Source: Pleodorina starrii
Lineage: Eukaryota; Chlorophyta; Chlorophyceae; Chlamydomonadales; Volvocaceae
Length of the DNA: 64,000 nucleotides
Direction of reading: 5' to 3'
Assembly (NCBI GenBank): GCA_030267565.1
Contig: BRXU01000039.1
Span: 372,001-436,000 of the forward strand
The notes under the pieces are model-generated. The model was not told where the DNA came from. It made no database searches and saw only the letters and a program-made list of their open reading frames with translations. This document shows, piece by piece, positions 12,201 to 23,653 of this stretch; position 1 is the stretch's first letter, and each line of letters opens with the position of its first letter. A program made the translations under genes and the position numbers.

Positions 12201-15200
12201 CGGGGCGGGACGGGACGGGTGAGGCTGAGGGTGAGGACGGGGCCGGGTACGTGGCGGCAACGGGCGGGGCGGGATGGGGATGGGGGTCGGGATGGGGGTG
12301 AGGGATGTGTTGATATGGAAAGAGGGGTGAGACTTGGGCGGCGCCACACGAGTTGGCCCCCCGCCCGGAGTTTGTCCGCCGCGTTACCGCTTACGGCTTC
12401 CGGCCTAAACCCCCCAGCCTAACGCCGTCTCCGTTCCTTCGCTGCGGTATCTTCTCTTTTTTACCCCCCGTTTACGGGCTCCGGCCTATGCGTGGATGAC
12501 CCCGCCCCCCCCCCCCTCCCCCCTAATACACACACGCACGCAGGCGAGAAGGTGCCGGTGGACGGCGAGGTGTTGTCCGGCGAGTGTTGCTGCGATGAGG
12601 CTCTGCTGACGGGGGAGAGTGCGCTGGTGGCCAAGGGCCCGGGAGGCAGACTGACGGGGGGCACGGTGTCGTACGAGGGGGCGATCACCATGAGGGCAAC
12701 TGCCACGGGCGCAAAGTCCACCCTGGCAGGTGGGTGGGGGGGGACGTGAGGGGGGGGCGCGGGGGGAGGTGTGTGTATGTGGGTTTTGGGGGTGGACGTG
12801 TGTGGAAGCGTGTGTGTCTGGGGTTTGGAAGGGTTCAGGGTATCGGGGTTTGTGGACCTCTCAAACCCTCCACCAGCCCCCTCCACGTCGCCTCCGGCAC
12901 CTTTTCTCCATTCCCGCCATCACACAACCACCCCCACAACCACCCCCACAACCACCACCACAACCACCACCACCACCACCACCACCCCCACAACCACCAC
13001 CACAACCACCACAACCACAACCACCGGCCTATACGTGGATGACCCCCACCCCCACCACCCACCACCACCCACACCCACCCTCTCTTTCCAAAACCCTCCA
13101 GGTATCGCTCGTCTGGTGTCCGACGCCCAGGCCCGAGAGGCCCCCGTGCAGCGCCTGGCGGATGCAGTGGCGGGGCGCTTCTGCTTCGGAGTCATGGCAG
13201 CCGCCGCCGCCACCTTTGCCTTCTGGCTCACCGCCGGGCCCCACATGTTCCCTCACGTGCTGGATCCTGAGCTGGGGGGAAGCAGCGGGTGGGCGGCGGT
13301 GGAGGCGTCGTACCACAGCCACGGTGCGGGTGTGCGTGTGCGTGTGAGCGCGCGTGTTTTTTTGTCGTGTGTGTGTGTGTGGGGTGTGCTGTGCTGTGCT
13401 GCGATGTGTGCTGCGATGGGGGAGTTACCAGCATGGGTGCATACGGCATGAACCCAAGCCTGAGCTTCGTGTGCGTGTGCCCGTGGCATGGGCACACGGG
13501 CACACGGGGTGGGGGGAAGGGGTTAGGGGTGCGCGCGTGGAAGCGTGTGTGTGGAAATGGGATTGCTCCCGCTGCTGCGCACCACTCGGGAGCCCCCCCC
13601 CACTGCCTCCTCTTGTTGTCGATTGAAACTCGGTCCGGGGCAGCCGGAGTCCGCCTGCCCCCGTCTCCACCTCGCACCGCCTCCGCCTCCGCCTCCGCCT
13701 CCGCCTCGCTCCTTCACCTCCACCGCCCGCGACCCTTTGCACTCCCACCCCAAGCTCCCCTCCCTTCACCTCACGCCGTCTCCGTTCCTTCGCTGCGATA
13801 TCTTCTTTCTAACCCCTCCTTCACCGCCTCCTTCGCCTCCTTCACCCCCTCCTTCACCCCCTCCCTCACCCCCTCTGCCTCTTCCGCTCCCTCCAGGGGC
13901 CGCCGGCGGCTGGGGCGGCTCCTCCGAAGGCGGCGTTCTGGACGACGCCCTGGACGGTCTGTCGACATCTCCGCTGCTTCTGGCGCTGCGTCTGGCGGTG
14001 GATGTGTTGGTGGTGGCGTGTCCCTGCGCCCTGGGGCTGGCCACCCCCACGGCGGTGTTGGTGGCGTCGTCGCTGGGGGCGCGCAGGGGGCTGCTGGTGA
14101 GGGGGGGCCGGAAAGAGGGGCGGGGCGGGGCGGAGAGGGGCGGCGGAAAAGCGGGTCGGGTCGGGTCGAGGAGGAGGAGGAGGGAGATGGCGCCTGGTGA
14201 CGGGTTGACACACACACACACACACCCCATGACTTCATACACACACACGCACGTATGTTGTTGACGTGTGTGTGCTGTGTGTGTGTGGCGGCTGCGGCGT
14301 GTACATTGACATTCGCAGGTCCGCGGCGGGGACGTGCTGGAGCGGTTGGCGGCGGTTGACACTGTCGTACTGGACAAGACTGGCACGCTGACAGAAGGTG
14401 GGTTTGGCGCCTTCTGTGGGTGGCTGGGTGGGTTGGGGAGGCAGGTTGGTTGGGACAAGCGCCCTTCGTGCCCCTCCGTCTGTCTTTTCGCCCTGACTCA
14501 TTTTGCCCTGACGCGTAATGTCTCAAGGTGCCGGTACCCGTATACGCCCCCCACCAATCGGCCCCACCCCCCTCCCCGCATGCGGACCGTATATGGCCGG
14601 ACCGTACCGTATGTTCCAACCAACCCAACAACCCAACCGATCGAAACCCCCCCTCCTCTGCTGTTTTGCAAGCTTACCTCGCTGTTCTTTTGCAGACGAG
14701 ACGGAATTCTTTTGTTACGTTACCGTTCACGGGCTCCGGCCTATACGTGGATACCCCCCCACACACACACACACACAGGCAAGCTCAAGGTCCTCGGAGT
14801 GCAGACCGTCGCCGCAGCCCGACTGGGCACCGGCGCCGAAACCAGCAACAGCAGCAGCAGCAGCGGCGGCGGCGCCGAAACCAGCGGCAGCGGCAGCCCC
14901 GACGATTACGTGCTGGGTCTGGCGGCAGCGGTGGAAGCCGCCACACGCCACCCGCTCGCCGATGCCGTACTGGCGGAGGCGCGGCGGCGCGGCCTGGCGG
15001 CGCCGCCGCCGGCGGCGGAGGCCACGACGGCGGCGGGGCGCGGCGTCCGCGCCCGGATCGACGGGCGATGGGTGGCCGTGGGCCGGCGGGAGTGGGCGCT
15101 GGAGGCCGTCGGCGGCGGCGCCGCCGCCGCCGCCGCGGAGGCGGCGCTGACGGCGCCGCCGCCGGAGGCGGCGGCGCCGGGCGCCACCTCCGTCTGGGTG

Positions 15201-16321
15201 GCAGCAGAGGGCCAGGGTATCGTGGGGCGCATCTGGCTGCGTGACACGCTGCGCCCAGATGCCGTGTCGACGGTGGCGGCGCTGACGGCGGCGGGCAAGG
15301 CGGTGTACGTCATGTCGGGCGACGACCCGGCGACGGTGGCGGCGGTGGCGGCGGCGGCCGGCGTGGGTGGCGGCGACGGCGGTGGCGGCGGCGGCGCGGA
15401 GGGCGGGCTGTCGCCGGAGGGGAAGCTGGAGGCGGTTCGGCGGTTGCAGTCGGAGGGTCGGGTGGTGGCGATGGTGGGGGATGGAGTGAATGACGCGCCG
15501 GCGCTGGCGGCGGCGGACGTGGGTGTGGCGCTCAAGGTGAGAGGGGGCGGGGCAGGGCTGGGGGTAAAGCAGGGCTGGTCCAGATACCCATCTCGCCCCA
15601 CCGTCGTGCCCGCTCGCTCGCGCCTTCACCCCTTCCCCCTTTATCCCCTTCTCCCCCACTCCCCCGCTCCGCTGGCCCCTCGAAACGTTGCGGGTGTGAC
15701 CCTCCGCTCCCCTTGAGACCCCTTCCCACCCCCTTCTCACCCCCGTCTCCATCTCCTCCCCGCCCTCTCCCCCTCCCCCCCTCCCCCTCCCCCCCTCCCC
15801 CTCAGGGCGGGTTGGACGCTGCGGGCGAGGCGAGCGGCGTGGTGCTGATGGGCGACCGGCTGAGTCAGATCCAGGACGCGCTGGATCTTGGATCCGCCAC
15901 TTTGACCAAGATCCGACAGAACCTGGCCTGGGCGCTCGTGTACAACATCGTGGGCATCCCGCTGGCTGCAGGTGGGCGTTGGGCTTGGATTGGTTCGGTT
16001 GGATTTGGATTTGGATTGGATTTGGATTTGGATTGAATTGGATTGGGTTAGGGTTGGATTGGTGGGACACATCCAACTTTTTTATTATGCCCAACTCCCT
16101 GCCCCCTCCTCCCTCCAACCCCGCGGCCTACACACACCCACACACACCCACACGCACGCACACGCACACACGCATCCGCAGGCGCGCTGCTTCCCTCTCT
16201 GGGCCTCTCCCTCAATCCCTCCGCCGCCGCCGCCATGATGGCCTTCAGCTCCGTAGCCGTCGTGTCAAACAGCCTGCTGCTGAGGGCCGGCGGGGGACCC
16301 GCAGCTGGGGCCGCAGCTGGC

Positions 16322-16356
<35 letters not shown>

Positions 16357-16441
16357 CCACTTGCAGCCGCAGCCGCAGCCGCCGGCGGTGGCGGCCGCAA
16401 CCGCAACTGCAACCGCAGCCGCTGTCGCAGGCGGCAAGTGA
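6253..16441 (+). CDS. PAA2: Chloroplast Cu(I)-transporting P1B-type ATPase (PAA2/HMA8-like)
   Basis: Pumps Cu(I) across a plastid membrane; plant PAA2/HMA8 supplies plastocyanin in the thylakoid lumen. Fourteen exons: 6253-6523, 6675-6757, 6972-7090, 9577-9730, 10087-10283, 11090-11372, 11969-12182, 12544-12729, 13102-13323, 13897-14096, 14319-14397, 14779-15536, 15806-15971, 16182-16441. They join in frame to 1063 aa. The N-terminus (1-118) is Ala/Thr/Ser-rich, like a transit peptide. MKCGGC (122-127) is the HMA metal site. Further landmarks are the membrane segments with ALLGPGR, TGES (463-466), CPC (618-620) in the ion path, the phosphorylated Asp in DKTGT (662), the HP motif (727-728), GDGVND (903-908) and a C-terminal NSLLLR. 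The segments ALLGPGR and ATFAFW resemble PAA2 more than PAA1. Intron 3 (2.5 kb) carries LINE copies. The tail after NSLLLR is an Ala/Gln/Pro run. Confidence 0.93.
7141..9309 (-). mobile_element. 5'-truncated LINE (non-LTR retrotransposon), copy 1
   Basis: A 2.2-kb element in intron 3 of the copper ATPase, antisense to it. On the minus strand it runs from the end of an ORF2-like protein through a 0.8-kb 3' UTR to the 3' terminus TACTGTAACG, which is followed directly by CA repeats. TG/CA tracts flank both ends (7091-7140 and 9310-9330). The 7141-8029 part is nearly identical to 51293-52187, with scattered substitutions and short indels, which points to recent activity of the family. Confidence 0.85.
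7937..9309 (-). pseudogene. C-terminal remnant of LINE reverse-transcriptase protein
   Basis: The open frame encodes about 450 aa of the region behind the reverse transcriptase core. [13 protein letters not shown] and a TVGDLM segment are followed by a zinc-binding CKCGA...[12 protein letters not shown] pattern typical of the LINE ORF2 C-terminus (zf-RVT type). The polymerase motifs and endonuclease are absent because the copy is 5' truncated. The open frame continues upstream to 9514 only because it reads through the TG tract and the neighbouring stub, so residues encoded beyond 9309 are not part of the original protein. It cannot move by itself. Confidence 0.75.
9331..9480 (-). mobile_element. 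LINE 3'-end stub, copy 2
   Basis: This 150-bp segment repeats 7141-7290 with about two differences, in the same orientation. It holds only the 3' terminus of the LINE. Its TG/CA tract (9310-9330) is shared with the upstream end of copy 1, so one element probably landed in the microsatellite at the end of the other. Confidence 0.85.
10345..10480 (+). repeat. Intronic minisatellite copied from the adjacent exon
   Basis: About 3.5 units of 38 bp lie just inside intron 5 of the copper ATPase. The unit contains gcactggctgacccacgggt, which matches the end of the preceding exon (10218-10260, coding for [13 protein letters not shown]) with a few transitions. The array looks like an exon segment duplicated into the intron and then amplified. 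Confidence 0.75.
10960..11062 (+). repeat. Interstitial telomere-like CCCTAAA tract
   Basis: The last 130 bp of ATPase intron 5 contain degenerate CCCTAAA/CCCTAAAA units (for example aaaccctaaaccctaaaccc) ending about 30 bp before the splice acceptor. They match the plant-type telomere unit TTTAGGG and its one-base-longer form on the other strand. Confidence 0.7.
12419..12505 (+). repeat. Pyrimidine-rich intronic repeat, copy in ATPase intron 7
   Basis: Contains acgccgtctccgttccttcg followed by ctgcggtatcttct, then a second block, gggctccggcctatgcgtgg. The first block recurs at 13772-13808 in the same gene and, on the coding strand, in introns of two minus-strand genes. The second block recurs at 13025-13043 and 14728-14750. 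Confidence 0.7.
13770..13815 (+). repeat. Pyrimidine-rich intronic repeat, copy in ATPase intron 9
   Basis: Matches the 12419 copy over about 34 bases with a single G/A difference (gctgcgatatcttct). It lies about 85 bp upstream of the exon 10 acceptor, in the transcribed orientation. Confidence 0.75.
14722..14762 (+). repeat. Second block of the intronic repeat in ATPase intron 11
   Basis: The block cacgggctccggcctatacg followed by tggatacccc matches 12471-12502 and, more weakly, 13022-13050. It sits directly before a (CA)n tract and the exon 12 acceptor. Confidence 0.65.
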
Positions 16442-17515
16442 GAAGTGGAAAGCTCTGCTGACTCTGTGCTGGTCGTTGTCTCAGCGGCAATGGAAATTAT
16501 GGAAATGGAAGTGGACCTGGAAGGTGGTGGTGGCCTCGGTGGCGGTGGCGGTCTCTTGAGGACAGCTGGTGCCGCTGTGGGGGTTGGGCGAGGGTAGTGC
16601 ATAACACGACGAGCCGGAGCGAGGTACCGGTAACCCAGGGCGACGGTGCGGAACGGCCGCCAGGAGCGGGCGCGAGGGCGGGGCCGAGGTCGCAGCCGGC
16701 GGCGGCTGCAGCGACAGCAGCCCAGGCCAGCAGCAGCCAGCATGCCGCTTTGGCTTTGGCGGGTGGAATGGAGAGAGAGGGCGAGAGAGAGCCGGTTTGG
16801 CCGCCCTGCTGCGATGCGGGGGCGGGGCATTGGGTCGGGGGCATTGGGTCGGTGTCGGCAGAGGCGCATGTTGGGGGTTGAGGAGGAGAGGCCGCTCGTG
16901 TGGGCACTTGCGCTGGAATCGTCTGCTCTCGTGTACCGGTAGTTGCTGCTATCTGGTGTGTGTGTGTATGCGTGTGTGCATGTGCATATTTGTATATGTT
17001 GGGGGGAGGGCTGGGGGCTGCTTGAGGAGCCCTGGAGCCGTGTCGCGAAGGATACAGGTACCGGTAAGTGGCAGCGTCAGCGCTCCGCTGTGTATGTGAG
17101 TGTATGGCTGACCGCGCACGTGTGTGTGTGTGTGTTAGTGTGTGCCATGATTTTGCGTGTGTGTGGCTGAGCGCGGTCTAGCGAACAAGCGGCTGCGAGC
17201 TGCGACATCTTGGCGCAGAGGCGTGGGTTCAGACAGGTTCAGACCGCCGACTCGTCGCTCTCCGGGCTCACCGGGCGCTTCCCGCCGTGGTCTTGTCGCG
17301 CGCCTTGGTGCTCCTGTGCTCCTTCTTCATCCCCCAAAAGGGGGAGGTCGTCCCGGCCGCTCAACTTCCGAGGGTCGGACGCGGGTTTCGGAGCGTGGGA
17401 GGTCGTAATCCGCGAGAGACCGCGAGAGACGAACAAGATGACACGTCTGAGCGGGATGAAAGAGGAGGGAGGGAGGAAGGGGTTGATGTCATGTGATGTG
17501 CGGGCTTGACGGGGT

Positions 17516-17805
17516 TGATGTGATGTGATGTGATGTGATGTGATGTGATGTGATGTGATGTGATGTGATGTGATGTGATGTGATGTGATGTGATGTGATG
17601 TGATGTGATGTGATGTGATGTGATGTGATGTGATGTGATGTGATGTGATGTGATGTGATGTGATGTGATGTGATGTGATGTGATGTGATGTGATGTGATG
17701 TGATGTGATGTGATGTGATGTGATGTGATGTGATGTGATGTGATGTGATGTGATGTGATGTGATGTGATGTGATGTGATGTGATGTGATGTGATGTGATG
17801 TGATG
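17516..17805. repeat. Pentanucleotide array (TGATG)58
   Basis: 290 bp of uninterrupted TGATG units. The right flank (tgatgtgcgggcttgag) nearly repeats the left flank at 17494-17508 (gatgtgcgggcttgac), so a longer unit may have been duplicated before the core expanded. It makes long meaningless frames on the minus strand (His-Ile-Thr-Ser repeats). Confidence 0.97.
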
Positions 17806-19018
17806 TGCGGGCTTGAGCTGATACGAGCTTGAGAGGCCAGGATGGGACCCTGGCGGCGGCGGGGAGGCCGCCTGTACGGTGTACGGCATGTGCACGTGGT
17901 GACGAGAAACAGTTGGACGAGAGAGCCGCAGCTGTGAGGGGGTGGATGCGGGCCGGGAGGCGTGTGGTGAGTGTCGTGAACACCTTGATATATCAAACAA
18001 TGAGCGTTGTGTGAGGGATATCTCAAGGGGGCTGGGTGGGGGGTCGGCCATCGGCAGTTTTCGTTGCGCTGCGTCGACTTTCGGCGCCCTGGTGCGCGGG
18101 GCGGCGCCTGTGACCGCCCCGGGGTTCTCACTTCTTGCGATGTCGTGACGCAGAGTCTTCGTTTCTCGAGGATATTTTGGGCCTTTCTTGCGGGGCTGGG
18201 TGATGGGGTTGTGTCGTGTCCTCATTAGGCAGCAGCGCGCATTTGCGGCCACAGTCGCTCTGGTGGTGACCGCGTGTGTGTGTGTGCGCCGTGTGGTGAC
18301 TGGGGCGTCCTTTCCGCCAAGGTCGGGTCGGGTCTCCGAATTCCGGCTGTCCTACCGGTACTGGGTCTACCGCAGGTCTGACGAGGTCTGACGACTGCTC
18401 ATCCGTTGTTTGTTGGCTTTTCCGTTTGCTCGTGTTCTGCCTTCTTCTGGTTGTTTGTGGATTGTCACCAGCTCACCACGGGCGGTTTTTGGGGGGCAGG
18501 GGGCAGGGGCCAGGGCTTTCTGGGGTTGGGCCTGTTGTGGCCCGTTGCAAGAGCGGGCCGGGCGGCGGTGCCCACCGGTCAGGGACTTGTCTTGTGGCTG
18601 GGGGTATAAGAGAGGTACGAGTCTCGATGAGTCTGGCCATTGACCCATGGGTCGGTCCATCTGATGACCGCGGGCCTGTGGAACTGCTCTTCCCTTCAGG
18701 CGTCGGTTCCAGGAGTCGGCCCGGTCCGGTCCCTCCTTTCGGTGGATATACCGTATGGCCACCTGAGGTCCGCCGTTTTGAGGCCTGATTTGTGGGCTAG
18801 TTACCTCTGCTTCTTGCGCCGCGGCGGACGCGGTGCAATGGTCAAGGGTTTTAGGGTTGCGTGATTGTTGTGTCTTTGTGTACCGTTTGTGAGAGGTGCG
18901 CGCAGCCCGGTGCGAGCGGGGATGCGCCAGACGCAACGACGCAGGTGTGTGCGATATGCGCTCCGTGAAGCTGGTCACCCGCTGCGCGGCTGAGGGGTCT
19001 GCACACCCCAATGTGTAA

Positions 19019-19070
19019 CCCAATGTGTATGTATACCGCCTCTAAATGTGCGGTATGCATACACATTGGG
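19019..19070. repeat. Inverted repeat, 21-bp stem and 10-nt loop
   Basis: The left arm acccaatgtgtatgtatacc (continuing gc) pairs with the right arm gcggtatgcatacacattgg (continuing g) with about one mismatch. The loop is ctctaaatgt. A partial third copy of the arm start lies at 19007-19017. It lies between two convergent genes. Confidence 0.8.
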
Positions 19071-19206
19071 GTAGAGAGGTGGCCCACTGAAGCGAGCATC
19101 GGCATACCATGATTCTAGGCTTGCATCCCCCGCATGACCGTTCGGAGGTATTAGCTGGGTGCACGGAACAGGGCCCAGACCTGTGCGGGAGCCGCCAAAC
19201 GAACCA

Positions 19207-19211
19207 TTACA
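19207..19211 (-). terminator. TGTAA poly(A) signal candidate for PRXQ
   Basis: TGTAA on the minus strand, 471 nt downstream of the stop codon. TGTAA is the usual volvocine poly(A) signal; it is short, so chance is possible. Confidence 0.35.
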
Positions 19212-19681
19212 GCAGCAACATGCGGCTTCCGCCGGCGGCACACACACATACACACACGCTTTTGGTGGCAGGAGCAGCAGCAGCGCCTAGCAGCGCCCTC
19301 GTCGCTCCACTCGTTCAAGCTCCCTCGCGCCCGGCCGCACCGCACGTGCAGCGTCTCAGCACTTGATGGCTGCTCGCGCGGCCACACACGGGGGTCATAC
19401 ACACACACACACACACACACTCAGGGCGCGGGACGTTCTATGCGAGACGATGCCTCCCTCCACCGCACACCTCACGCAATGTCTCCTCTCAGCGTCCACA
19501 AACCAAACGCACTGTCGTACCGGGTCAGTGTCCTCCGGCCTCACGGCCGGCACACCGACCCTCCAAACCGTCCGACCGACCAGCAATCCGAAGACGCCGG
19601 CATGGCGACTGCTTCCCCGCAACGCATCCTAGCATCCTGGCAGTGCGTGAAAGAGTAAAGAGTACCCTAAGCTCCAGCCCC

Positions 19682-22000
19682 TTAGGCGGTGACGGAGGCG
19701 GTAGCCAGCACCTGCAGACCGACCGGCCACCAAACCAGCGAGGGCGGGAGAGGGCGGGAGGGAGAGGGCGGTCAGGGCCGTCAGAAGGAAGCGCCTGCCG
19801 CGGACAAGCATGAAAAAGGAACAGTGGCGGAGGGAGGATAGGATAGGATGGGACAGCGGGAAACGGACGCCCGGGTTGAGAGGAATCCTGCGGAACCATG
19901 CGGCAGGTTGGCAGCACAGGGTTGCCGTACACCCGTGTACTGCACCGCATGTTGTCGTACTGCCGTAACCATGCCGTACCTTGAGCGCCTCGTCCACGTG
20001 CTTCTCCACGTTAAACTGGTCGTTGAAGGACAGCACGCAGCGGCCCTGCGTGTCGATGACGTACGTCTGGCGGCCGGGCAGCAGGCCCATCAGGTCGCCC
20101 TTGATGCCAAAGCACTGCGAGATTTGAATTTGAATTTTGAATTCCAAGGCGGGAGGAGCACAAAGGTTAATTATACCGTTGTGACGAAAGTAGTATAAAA
20201 AGGGTGTACCGTCTGGTGCCGTGTGCACATTCATAAATCATAATTCGTTTGGGTACGTGCACGCTTGCGGGCAGGCAGACGGGTTGTGCAGGCGAGTGGG
20301 GCTGATCGGGCGGTGGCGACTGAGCACTGAGGGCTTCGCCATACAGCCATACATTCGCGCCCGGGGGCTCAGGGACGTCTTTGGTTTCGGAGCTGAGGGG
20401 GTCGCCTGGCCCGCCGCCAGGCGAGCACCCCGCGCTGCAATGCTTGAAGATCATTGCTGGGCTCGCCGACTGCCCCCCTGGGGGTCGCCTCCCAGGCAGC
20501 TTTCCTTCCATCCTTCTTCCTTCCCCCGCCCCGCCCCGCTGCTGGCCGCTGTTATTCTTGTTCTGTTGTTTGTGTGGCTTGCCTTGCGCAGGATGGAGTT
20601 TGCGTCGGTGAGCAGCGGGTAGGGCAGGTTGTTGCTCTTGGCGAAGGCGGCGTTCTCCTCGGGGGAGTCGGAGGAGATGCCGAACACGGCGGCGCCGGAC
20701 TGCGTAAAGCGGCTGTACTCGTCGCGGAAGCGGCAGGCCTGGAGGGCGGATCGGGGGCGAGAGGGCGAATCGGGGCGGGAGGACGGGGAGGATCAGGGAC
20801 GGACAGATCAAGCCGCAGCAGTGTTGGGTGCGGTCCAGTTCACACCAGCGGTCCTTTTGGATCCAAACTGTAACTGTCAACTGTAACGTCAACTGTAACA
20901 ACAGTAAAAAAAATGTGCCTTCATCAACCAGGCCAAGAAAAATCCATCACATCCCCGACAGCGTCACATAGAGTTGGTGGGGAGGGAGGGAGGTGTACCG
21001 TAACCGCAAGTCGGGTGGAGGAAGAACAGGGATGAACGCACGCTCATGAGTTCATCCAAGCGCAAGCGTGTACCGTACCCCCCCCCGGGGCCCCGACGCC
21101 GCACGCAGCAGCCTGAGTCTCGGAGCCCGACAGCCCGCTGTATGCGGTCTTCATACGTCGTTTACGACTGGTACGAGTGCCGTACACGCTCACCTCCTTG
21201 GTGCAGCCGGGGGTGGCGGCCTTGGGGTAGAAGAACAGCACCACGGGTTGCTTGCCCTTGAAGGAGGACAGAGAGACGGTGCCGCCCTGGCTGCTCTTCA
21301 GGACACTGCGTTCAGTGTAGGGAGAACGGGAAAACGCGCGGGGGAGCGTGGGACGTGCGTCGGCAGGAAGCCAGCAACTGAGAGAAGGCGGGACTCGAGA
21401 GAGGCAGGGGAGGAGATGTTTGGCGTGTGTACTAAGCTACTAACCCTTGGGGAGAGAGAACAGCGCGCGGCCGGCACGAAGTCGAAGCCCCAAAAGAGGT
21501 CGGAGGTGGGCAGGCAAAACAGGCTCTCGGGCCTAACATGGGAGAGCGTGAGGTCGACTTTAACAGCAACCGCGGCTGTTGCAACGAAATTCCCGTTATA
21601 CAGACGTACCGGTAGTAATCTGGGTAAGCCTCCATCTTGTCACCGACCTTCAGCTCCGCCTGCGGCGACAATCCATTGGGTCGACGACAAATTGATGCCA
21701 GCCCAGAAGGCGTTCAGTCCCGGCGAATGCTGTGCCTCGCTCGCTGAATTGCCGAAAATATGCCGAATCTATTGCGACGCAGGCTCGCACAAGCGCAAAC
21801 GCATGTTGCAAAAGCGACTCTTCCAGGACTTCAACGGGAGTGACCGAGGTTGCATTCCCTGAGGACCTTGAGATCTTTGAATTGATTATGCAATCTCATA
21901 CCTTGACAAGCACCACGGCAGGCCGCTGCACGCGCGGAGCAGCGCGGACCGCTGGGGCGCGAGCCACGGGGCGAGCAACTGGGGCCTTGAGGGTCTGCAT
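19682..22000 (-). CDS. PRXQ: Chloroplast peroxiredoxin Q
   Basis: A thiol peroxidase that reduces hydrogen peroxide and organic peroxides in the plastid using thioredoxin. Six exons on the minus strand: 22000-21902, 21659-21610, 21305-21194, 20738-20583, 20114-19980, 19711-19682; they join exactly to 193 aa. Residues 1-33 are Ala/Arg/Pro/Val-rich with no acidic residue, as in transit peptides. The mature part has VVLFFYPKAATPGCTKEAC with the peroxidatic Cys at 84 and the resolving Cys at 89. The five-residue spacing is diagnostic of the Q/BCP class. FGIKGDLMGLLPGRQTYVID follows. Exon 4 ends in AAG|GCAAGC, which requires a GC-AG intron; the protein continues correctly across it (SILRK to CFGIKG). 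The gene converges with the copper ATPase and diverges from the GT8 gene. Confidence 0.93.
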
Positions 22001-23653
22001 GGTTGATGGTAGCAGAAATAATACAGAATAATATGTATATAAATTGCAAAAATTGCGTGGAACATGCACTTGTGCCTGCGAATGGAAGGTTTCAGACCTT
22101 CCAATCGGCGTAAGGCCCGTGGTAAGGACTTCCACACTGATTCAGCGCACGAAGCGCTGCATAAAATTGTAAGAGAACTTTACTACTAAATCTTGCTATT
22201 ATCTTCTAATTTTAACTTCATTGTCCACAAAGGGCCCATGGGTCGAACAACCGAGGTCTCCGGCACGCACGCGGCGGGGTCACTCAACCTGACCAAGCAC
22301 GGCCAGCATGATCCACGAAGAAGGCCTTAGTGCGCAGTTCGTCAACGCTCGCCTCAAACTCATAATGCTGCACACGGCGGTCAACGCCCAAGATGCCTGC
22401 CGTTGATCCCTCAGTCCCGGTCCTGATGGCTGCATTACACCCTGGGGGACACAGGGACACAGGCGATGCAAGCAAGCCCAGACCCTGTAAAGCTTTCCTT
22501 CAGCGGCGGGCTGTTGCATGCGTCCATCTGAGTGCCGAGCCTTCACGGTTCACGTCTGCCGGTCAGCCGACCCCGGTCGGTTTCATCTCTGCGGTTCGCC
22601 TGCACCAGCCCGCGCCTGACTAGGACATGCAGACGGGCCGGACCACTAGCTTCTTAAGACTGCGATACATCGTGTGCCGCGTTACTTAGGATGGATGCGA
22701 TTATTACAAGGGAGACCGGCATTTTAACCCGTTCGCTAGCCGTACTGACTAGATGGACTGTTCACCCTACCCCAAGAGCACCCCGGGAAGTGCCATCTGG
22801 TGCCATGGCTGGCCTGACCAGGAGAGTCCGCAAGCGACATGCAGGCAGGTGCTGCCAACCCAGCAGCTCGTTGACAAGCGATGCACCAGGATTGCAGGAT
22901 GGACCCTTTGTGCTGACCGTTGCTGACCGTTGCTGACCCGTTATTAAGCGACAATCTCATCTGAGGATTACAAATGGAAAGGTAATATGTGAACCATTCG
23001 CTCAGTAGCAGAGCCTTGTGGTGTTGTGGATCGGGGACGTCGGTGGCTTGCCTTGGCGCTGCTTGTGCCGTACTTTGCAAAGCTGGATGCATTCAGGCGT
23101 TCGGGGACGTTCGGGGCGTTGGGGCCCCGGACACTTTTGGTTCTTCCCTGGAGATCCCTCCCGTGATCTTTTGTCAGGAATTTGTGACGCCGCAGGCCTC
23201 ACTTAGGAGGCACAGCGCCTGCGAGGCAAGTTTACTGCGGCCATTGGGCATGCGGGGGTCTGGCCCTCCGGGCCCCAATCTGCTAGACTCTTATGTGTTA
23301 TGTAAACACGATTGAGAACCATCGTCAAATTCCAATGCTTTGGCTATTGTGGTTGTTACAGTGGTCTCCGGAACCTCGTTTAGAGTGTCGAGCCAGCGGA
23401 CGTCGTCCCTCCGGCGCGTACGACAACATTCGAAATGGGCGATGAACGGCCTTCCATGACAGACGCGCCTTCTTGCGCAGTTCATCTCCAACTTGGCAGT
23501 TTCCCCTTGCTATTGCATAAGACTTGAACACGCACCACGTTGTTGCTAGAAGCATACACTACCATGCTTGCGTCAGTCGAAGGCTAAGCATTTGAGATCG
23601 AGTTAATATCTAGCAGCAAAGCTGTGTTTACTTTAGAAACAAATTTGTACATT
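22001..23653. promoter_or_regulatory. Divergent spacer PRXQ / GT8
   Basis: 1.65 kb of AT-richer DNA between two divergent genes. I find no supported exon. The first 200 bases next to PRXQ are especially AT-rich and should include its 5' UTR and promoter. Confidence 0.4.

Larger units (their letters stand above)
16442..19681. other. Convergent 3' region between copper ATPase and PRXQ, no gene seen
   Basis: About 3.2 kb with no exon I can support. It should hold the 3' UTRs of the two convergent genes. It contains the TGATG array (17516-17805), short TG tracts near 16960 and 17120, a strong hairpin (19019-19070) and a TGTAA signal on the minus strand at 19211-19207. Long open frames here come from the repeat or from low complexity. 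Confidence 0.5.

Noticed and set aside
17239..18252. 337-codon minus-strand frame with a His-Ile-Thr-Ser repeat
   Set aside because: It is the TGATG array read in frame; a 5-bp unit stays open in all three frames.
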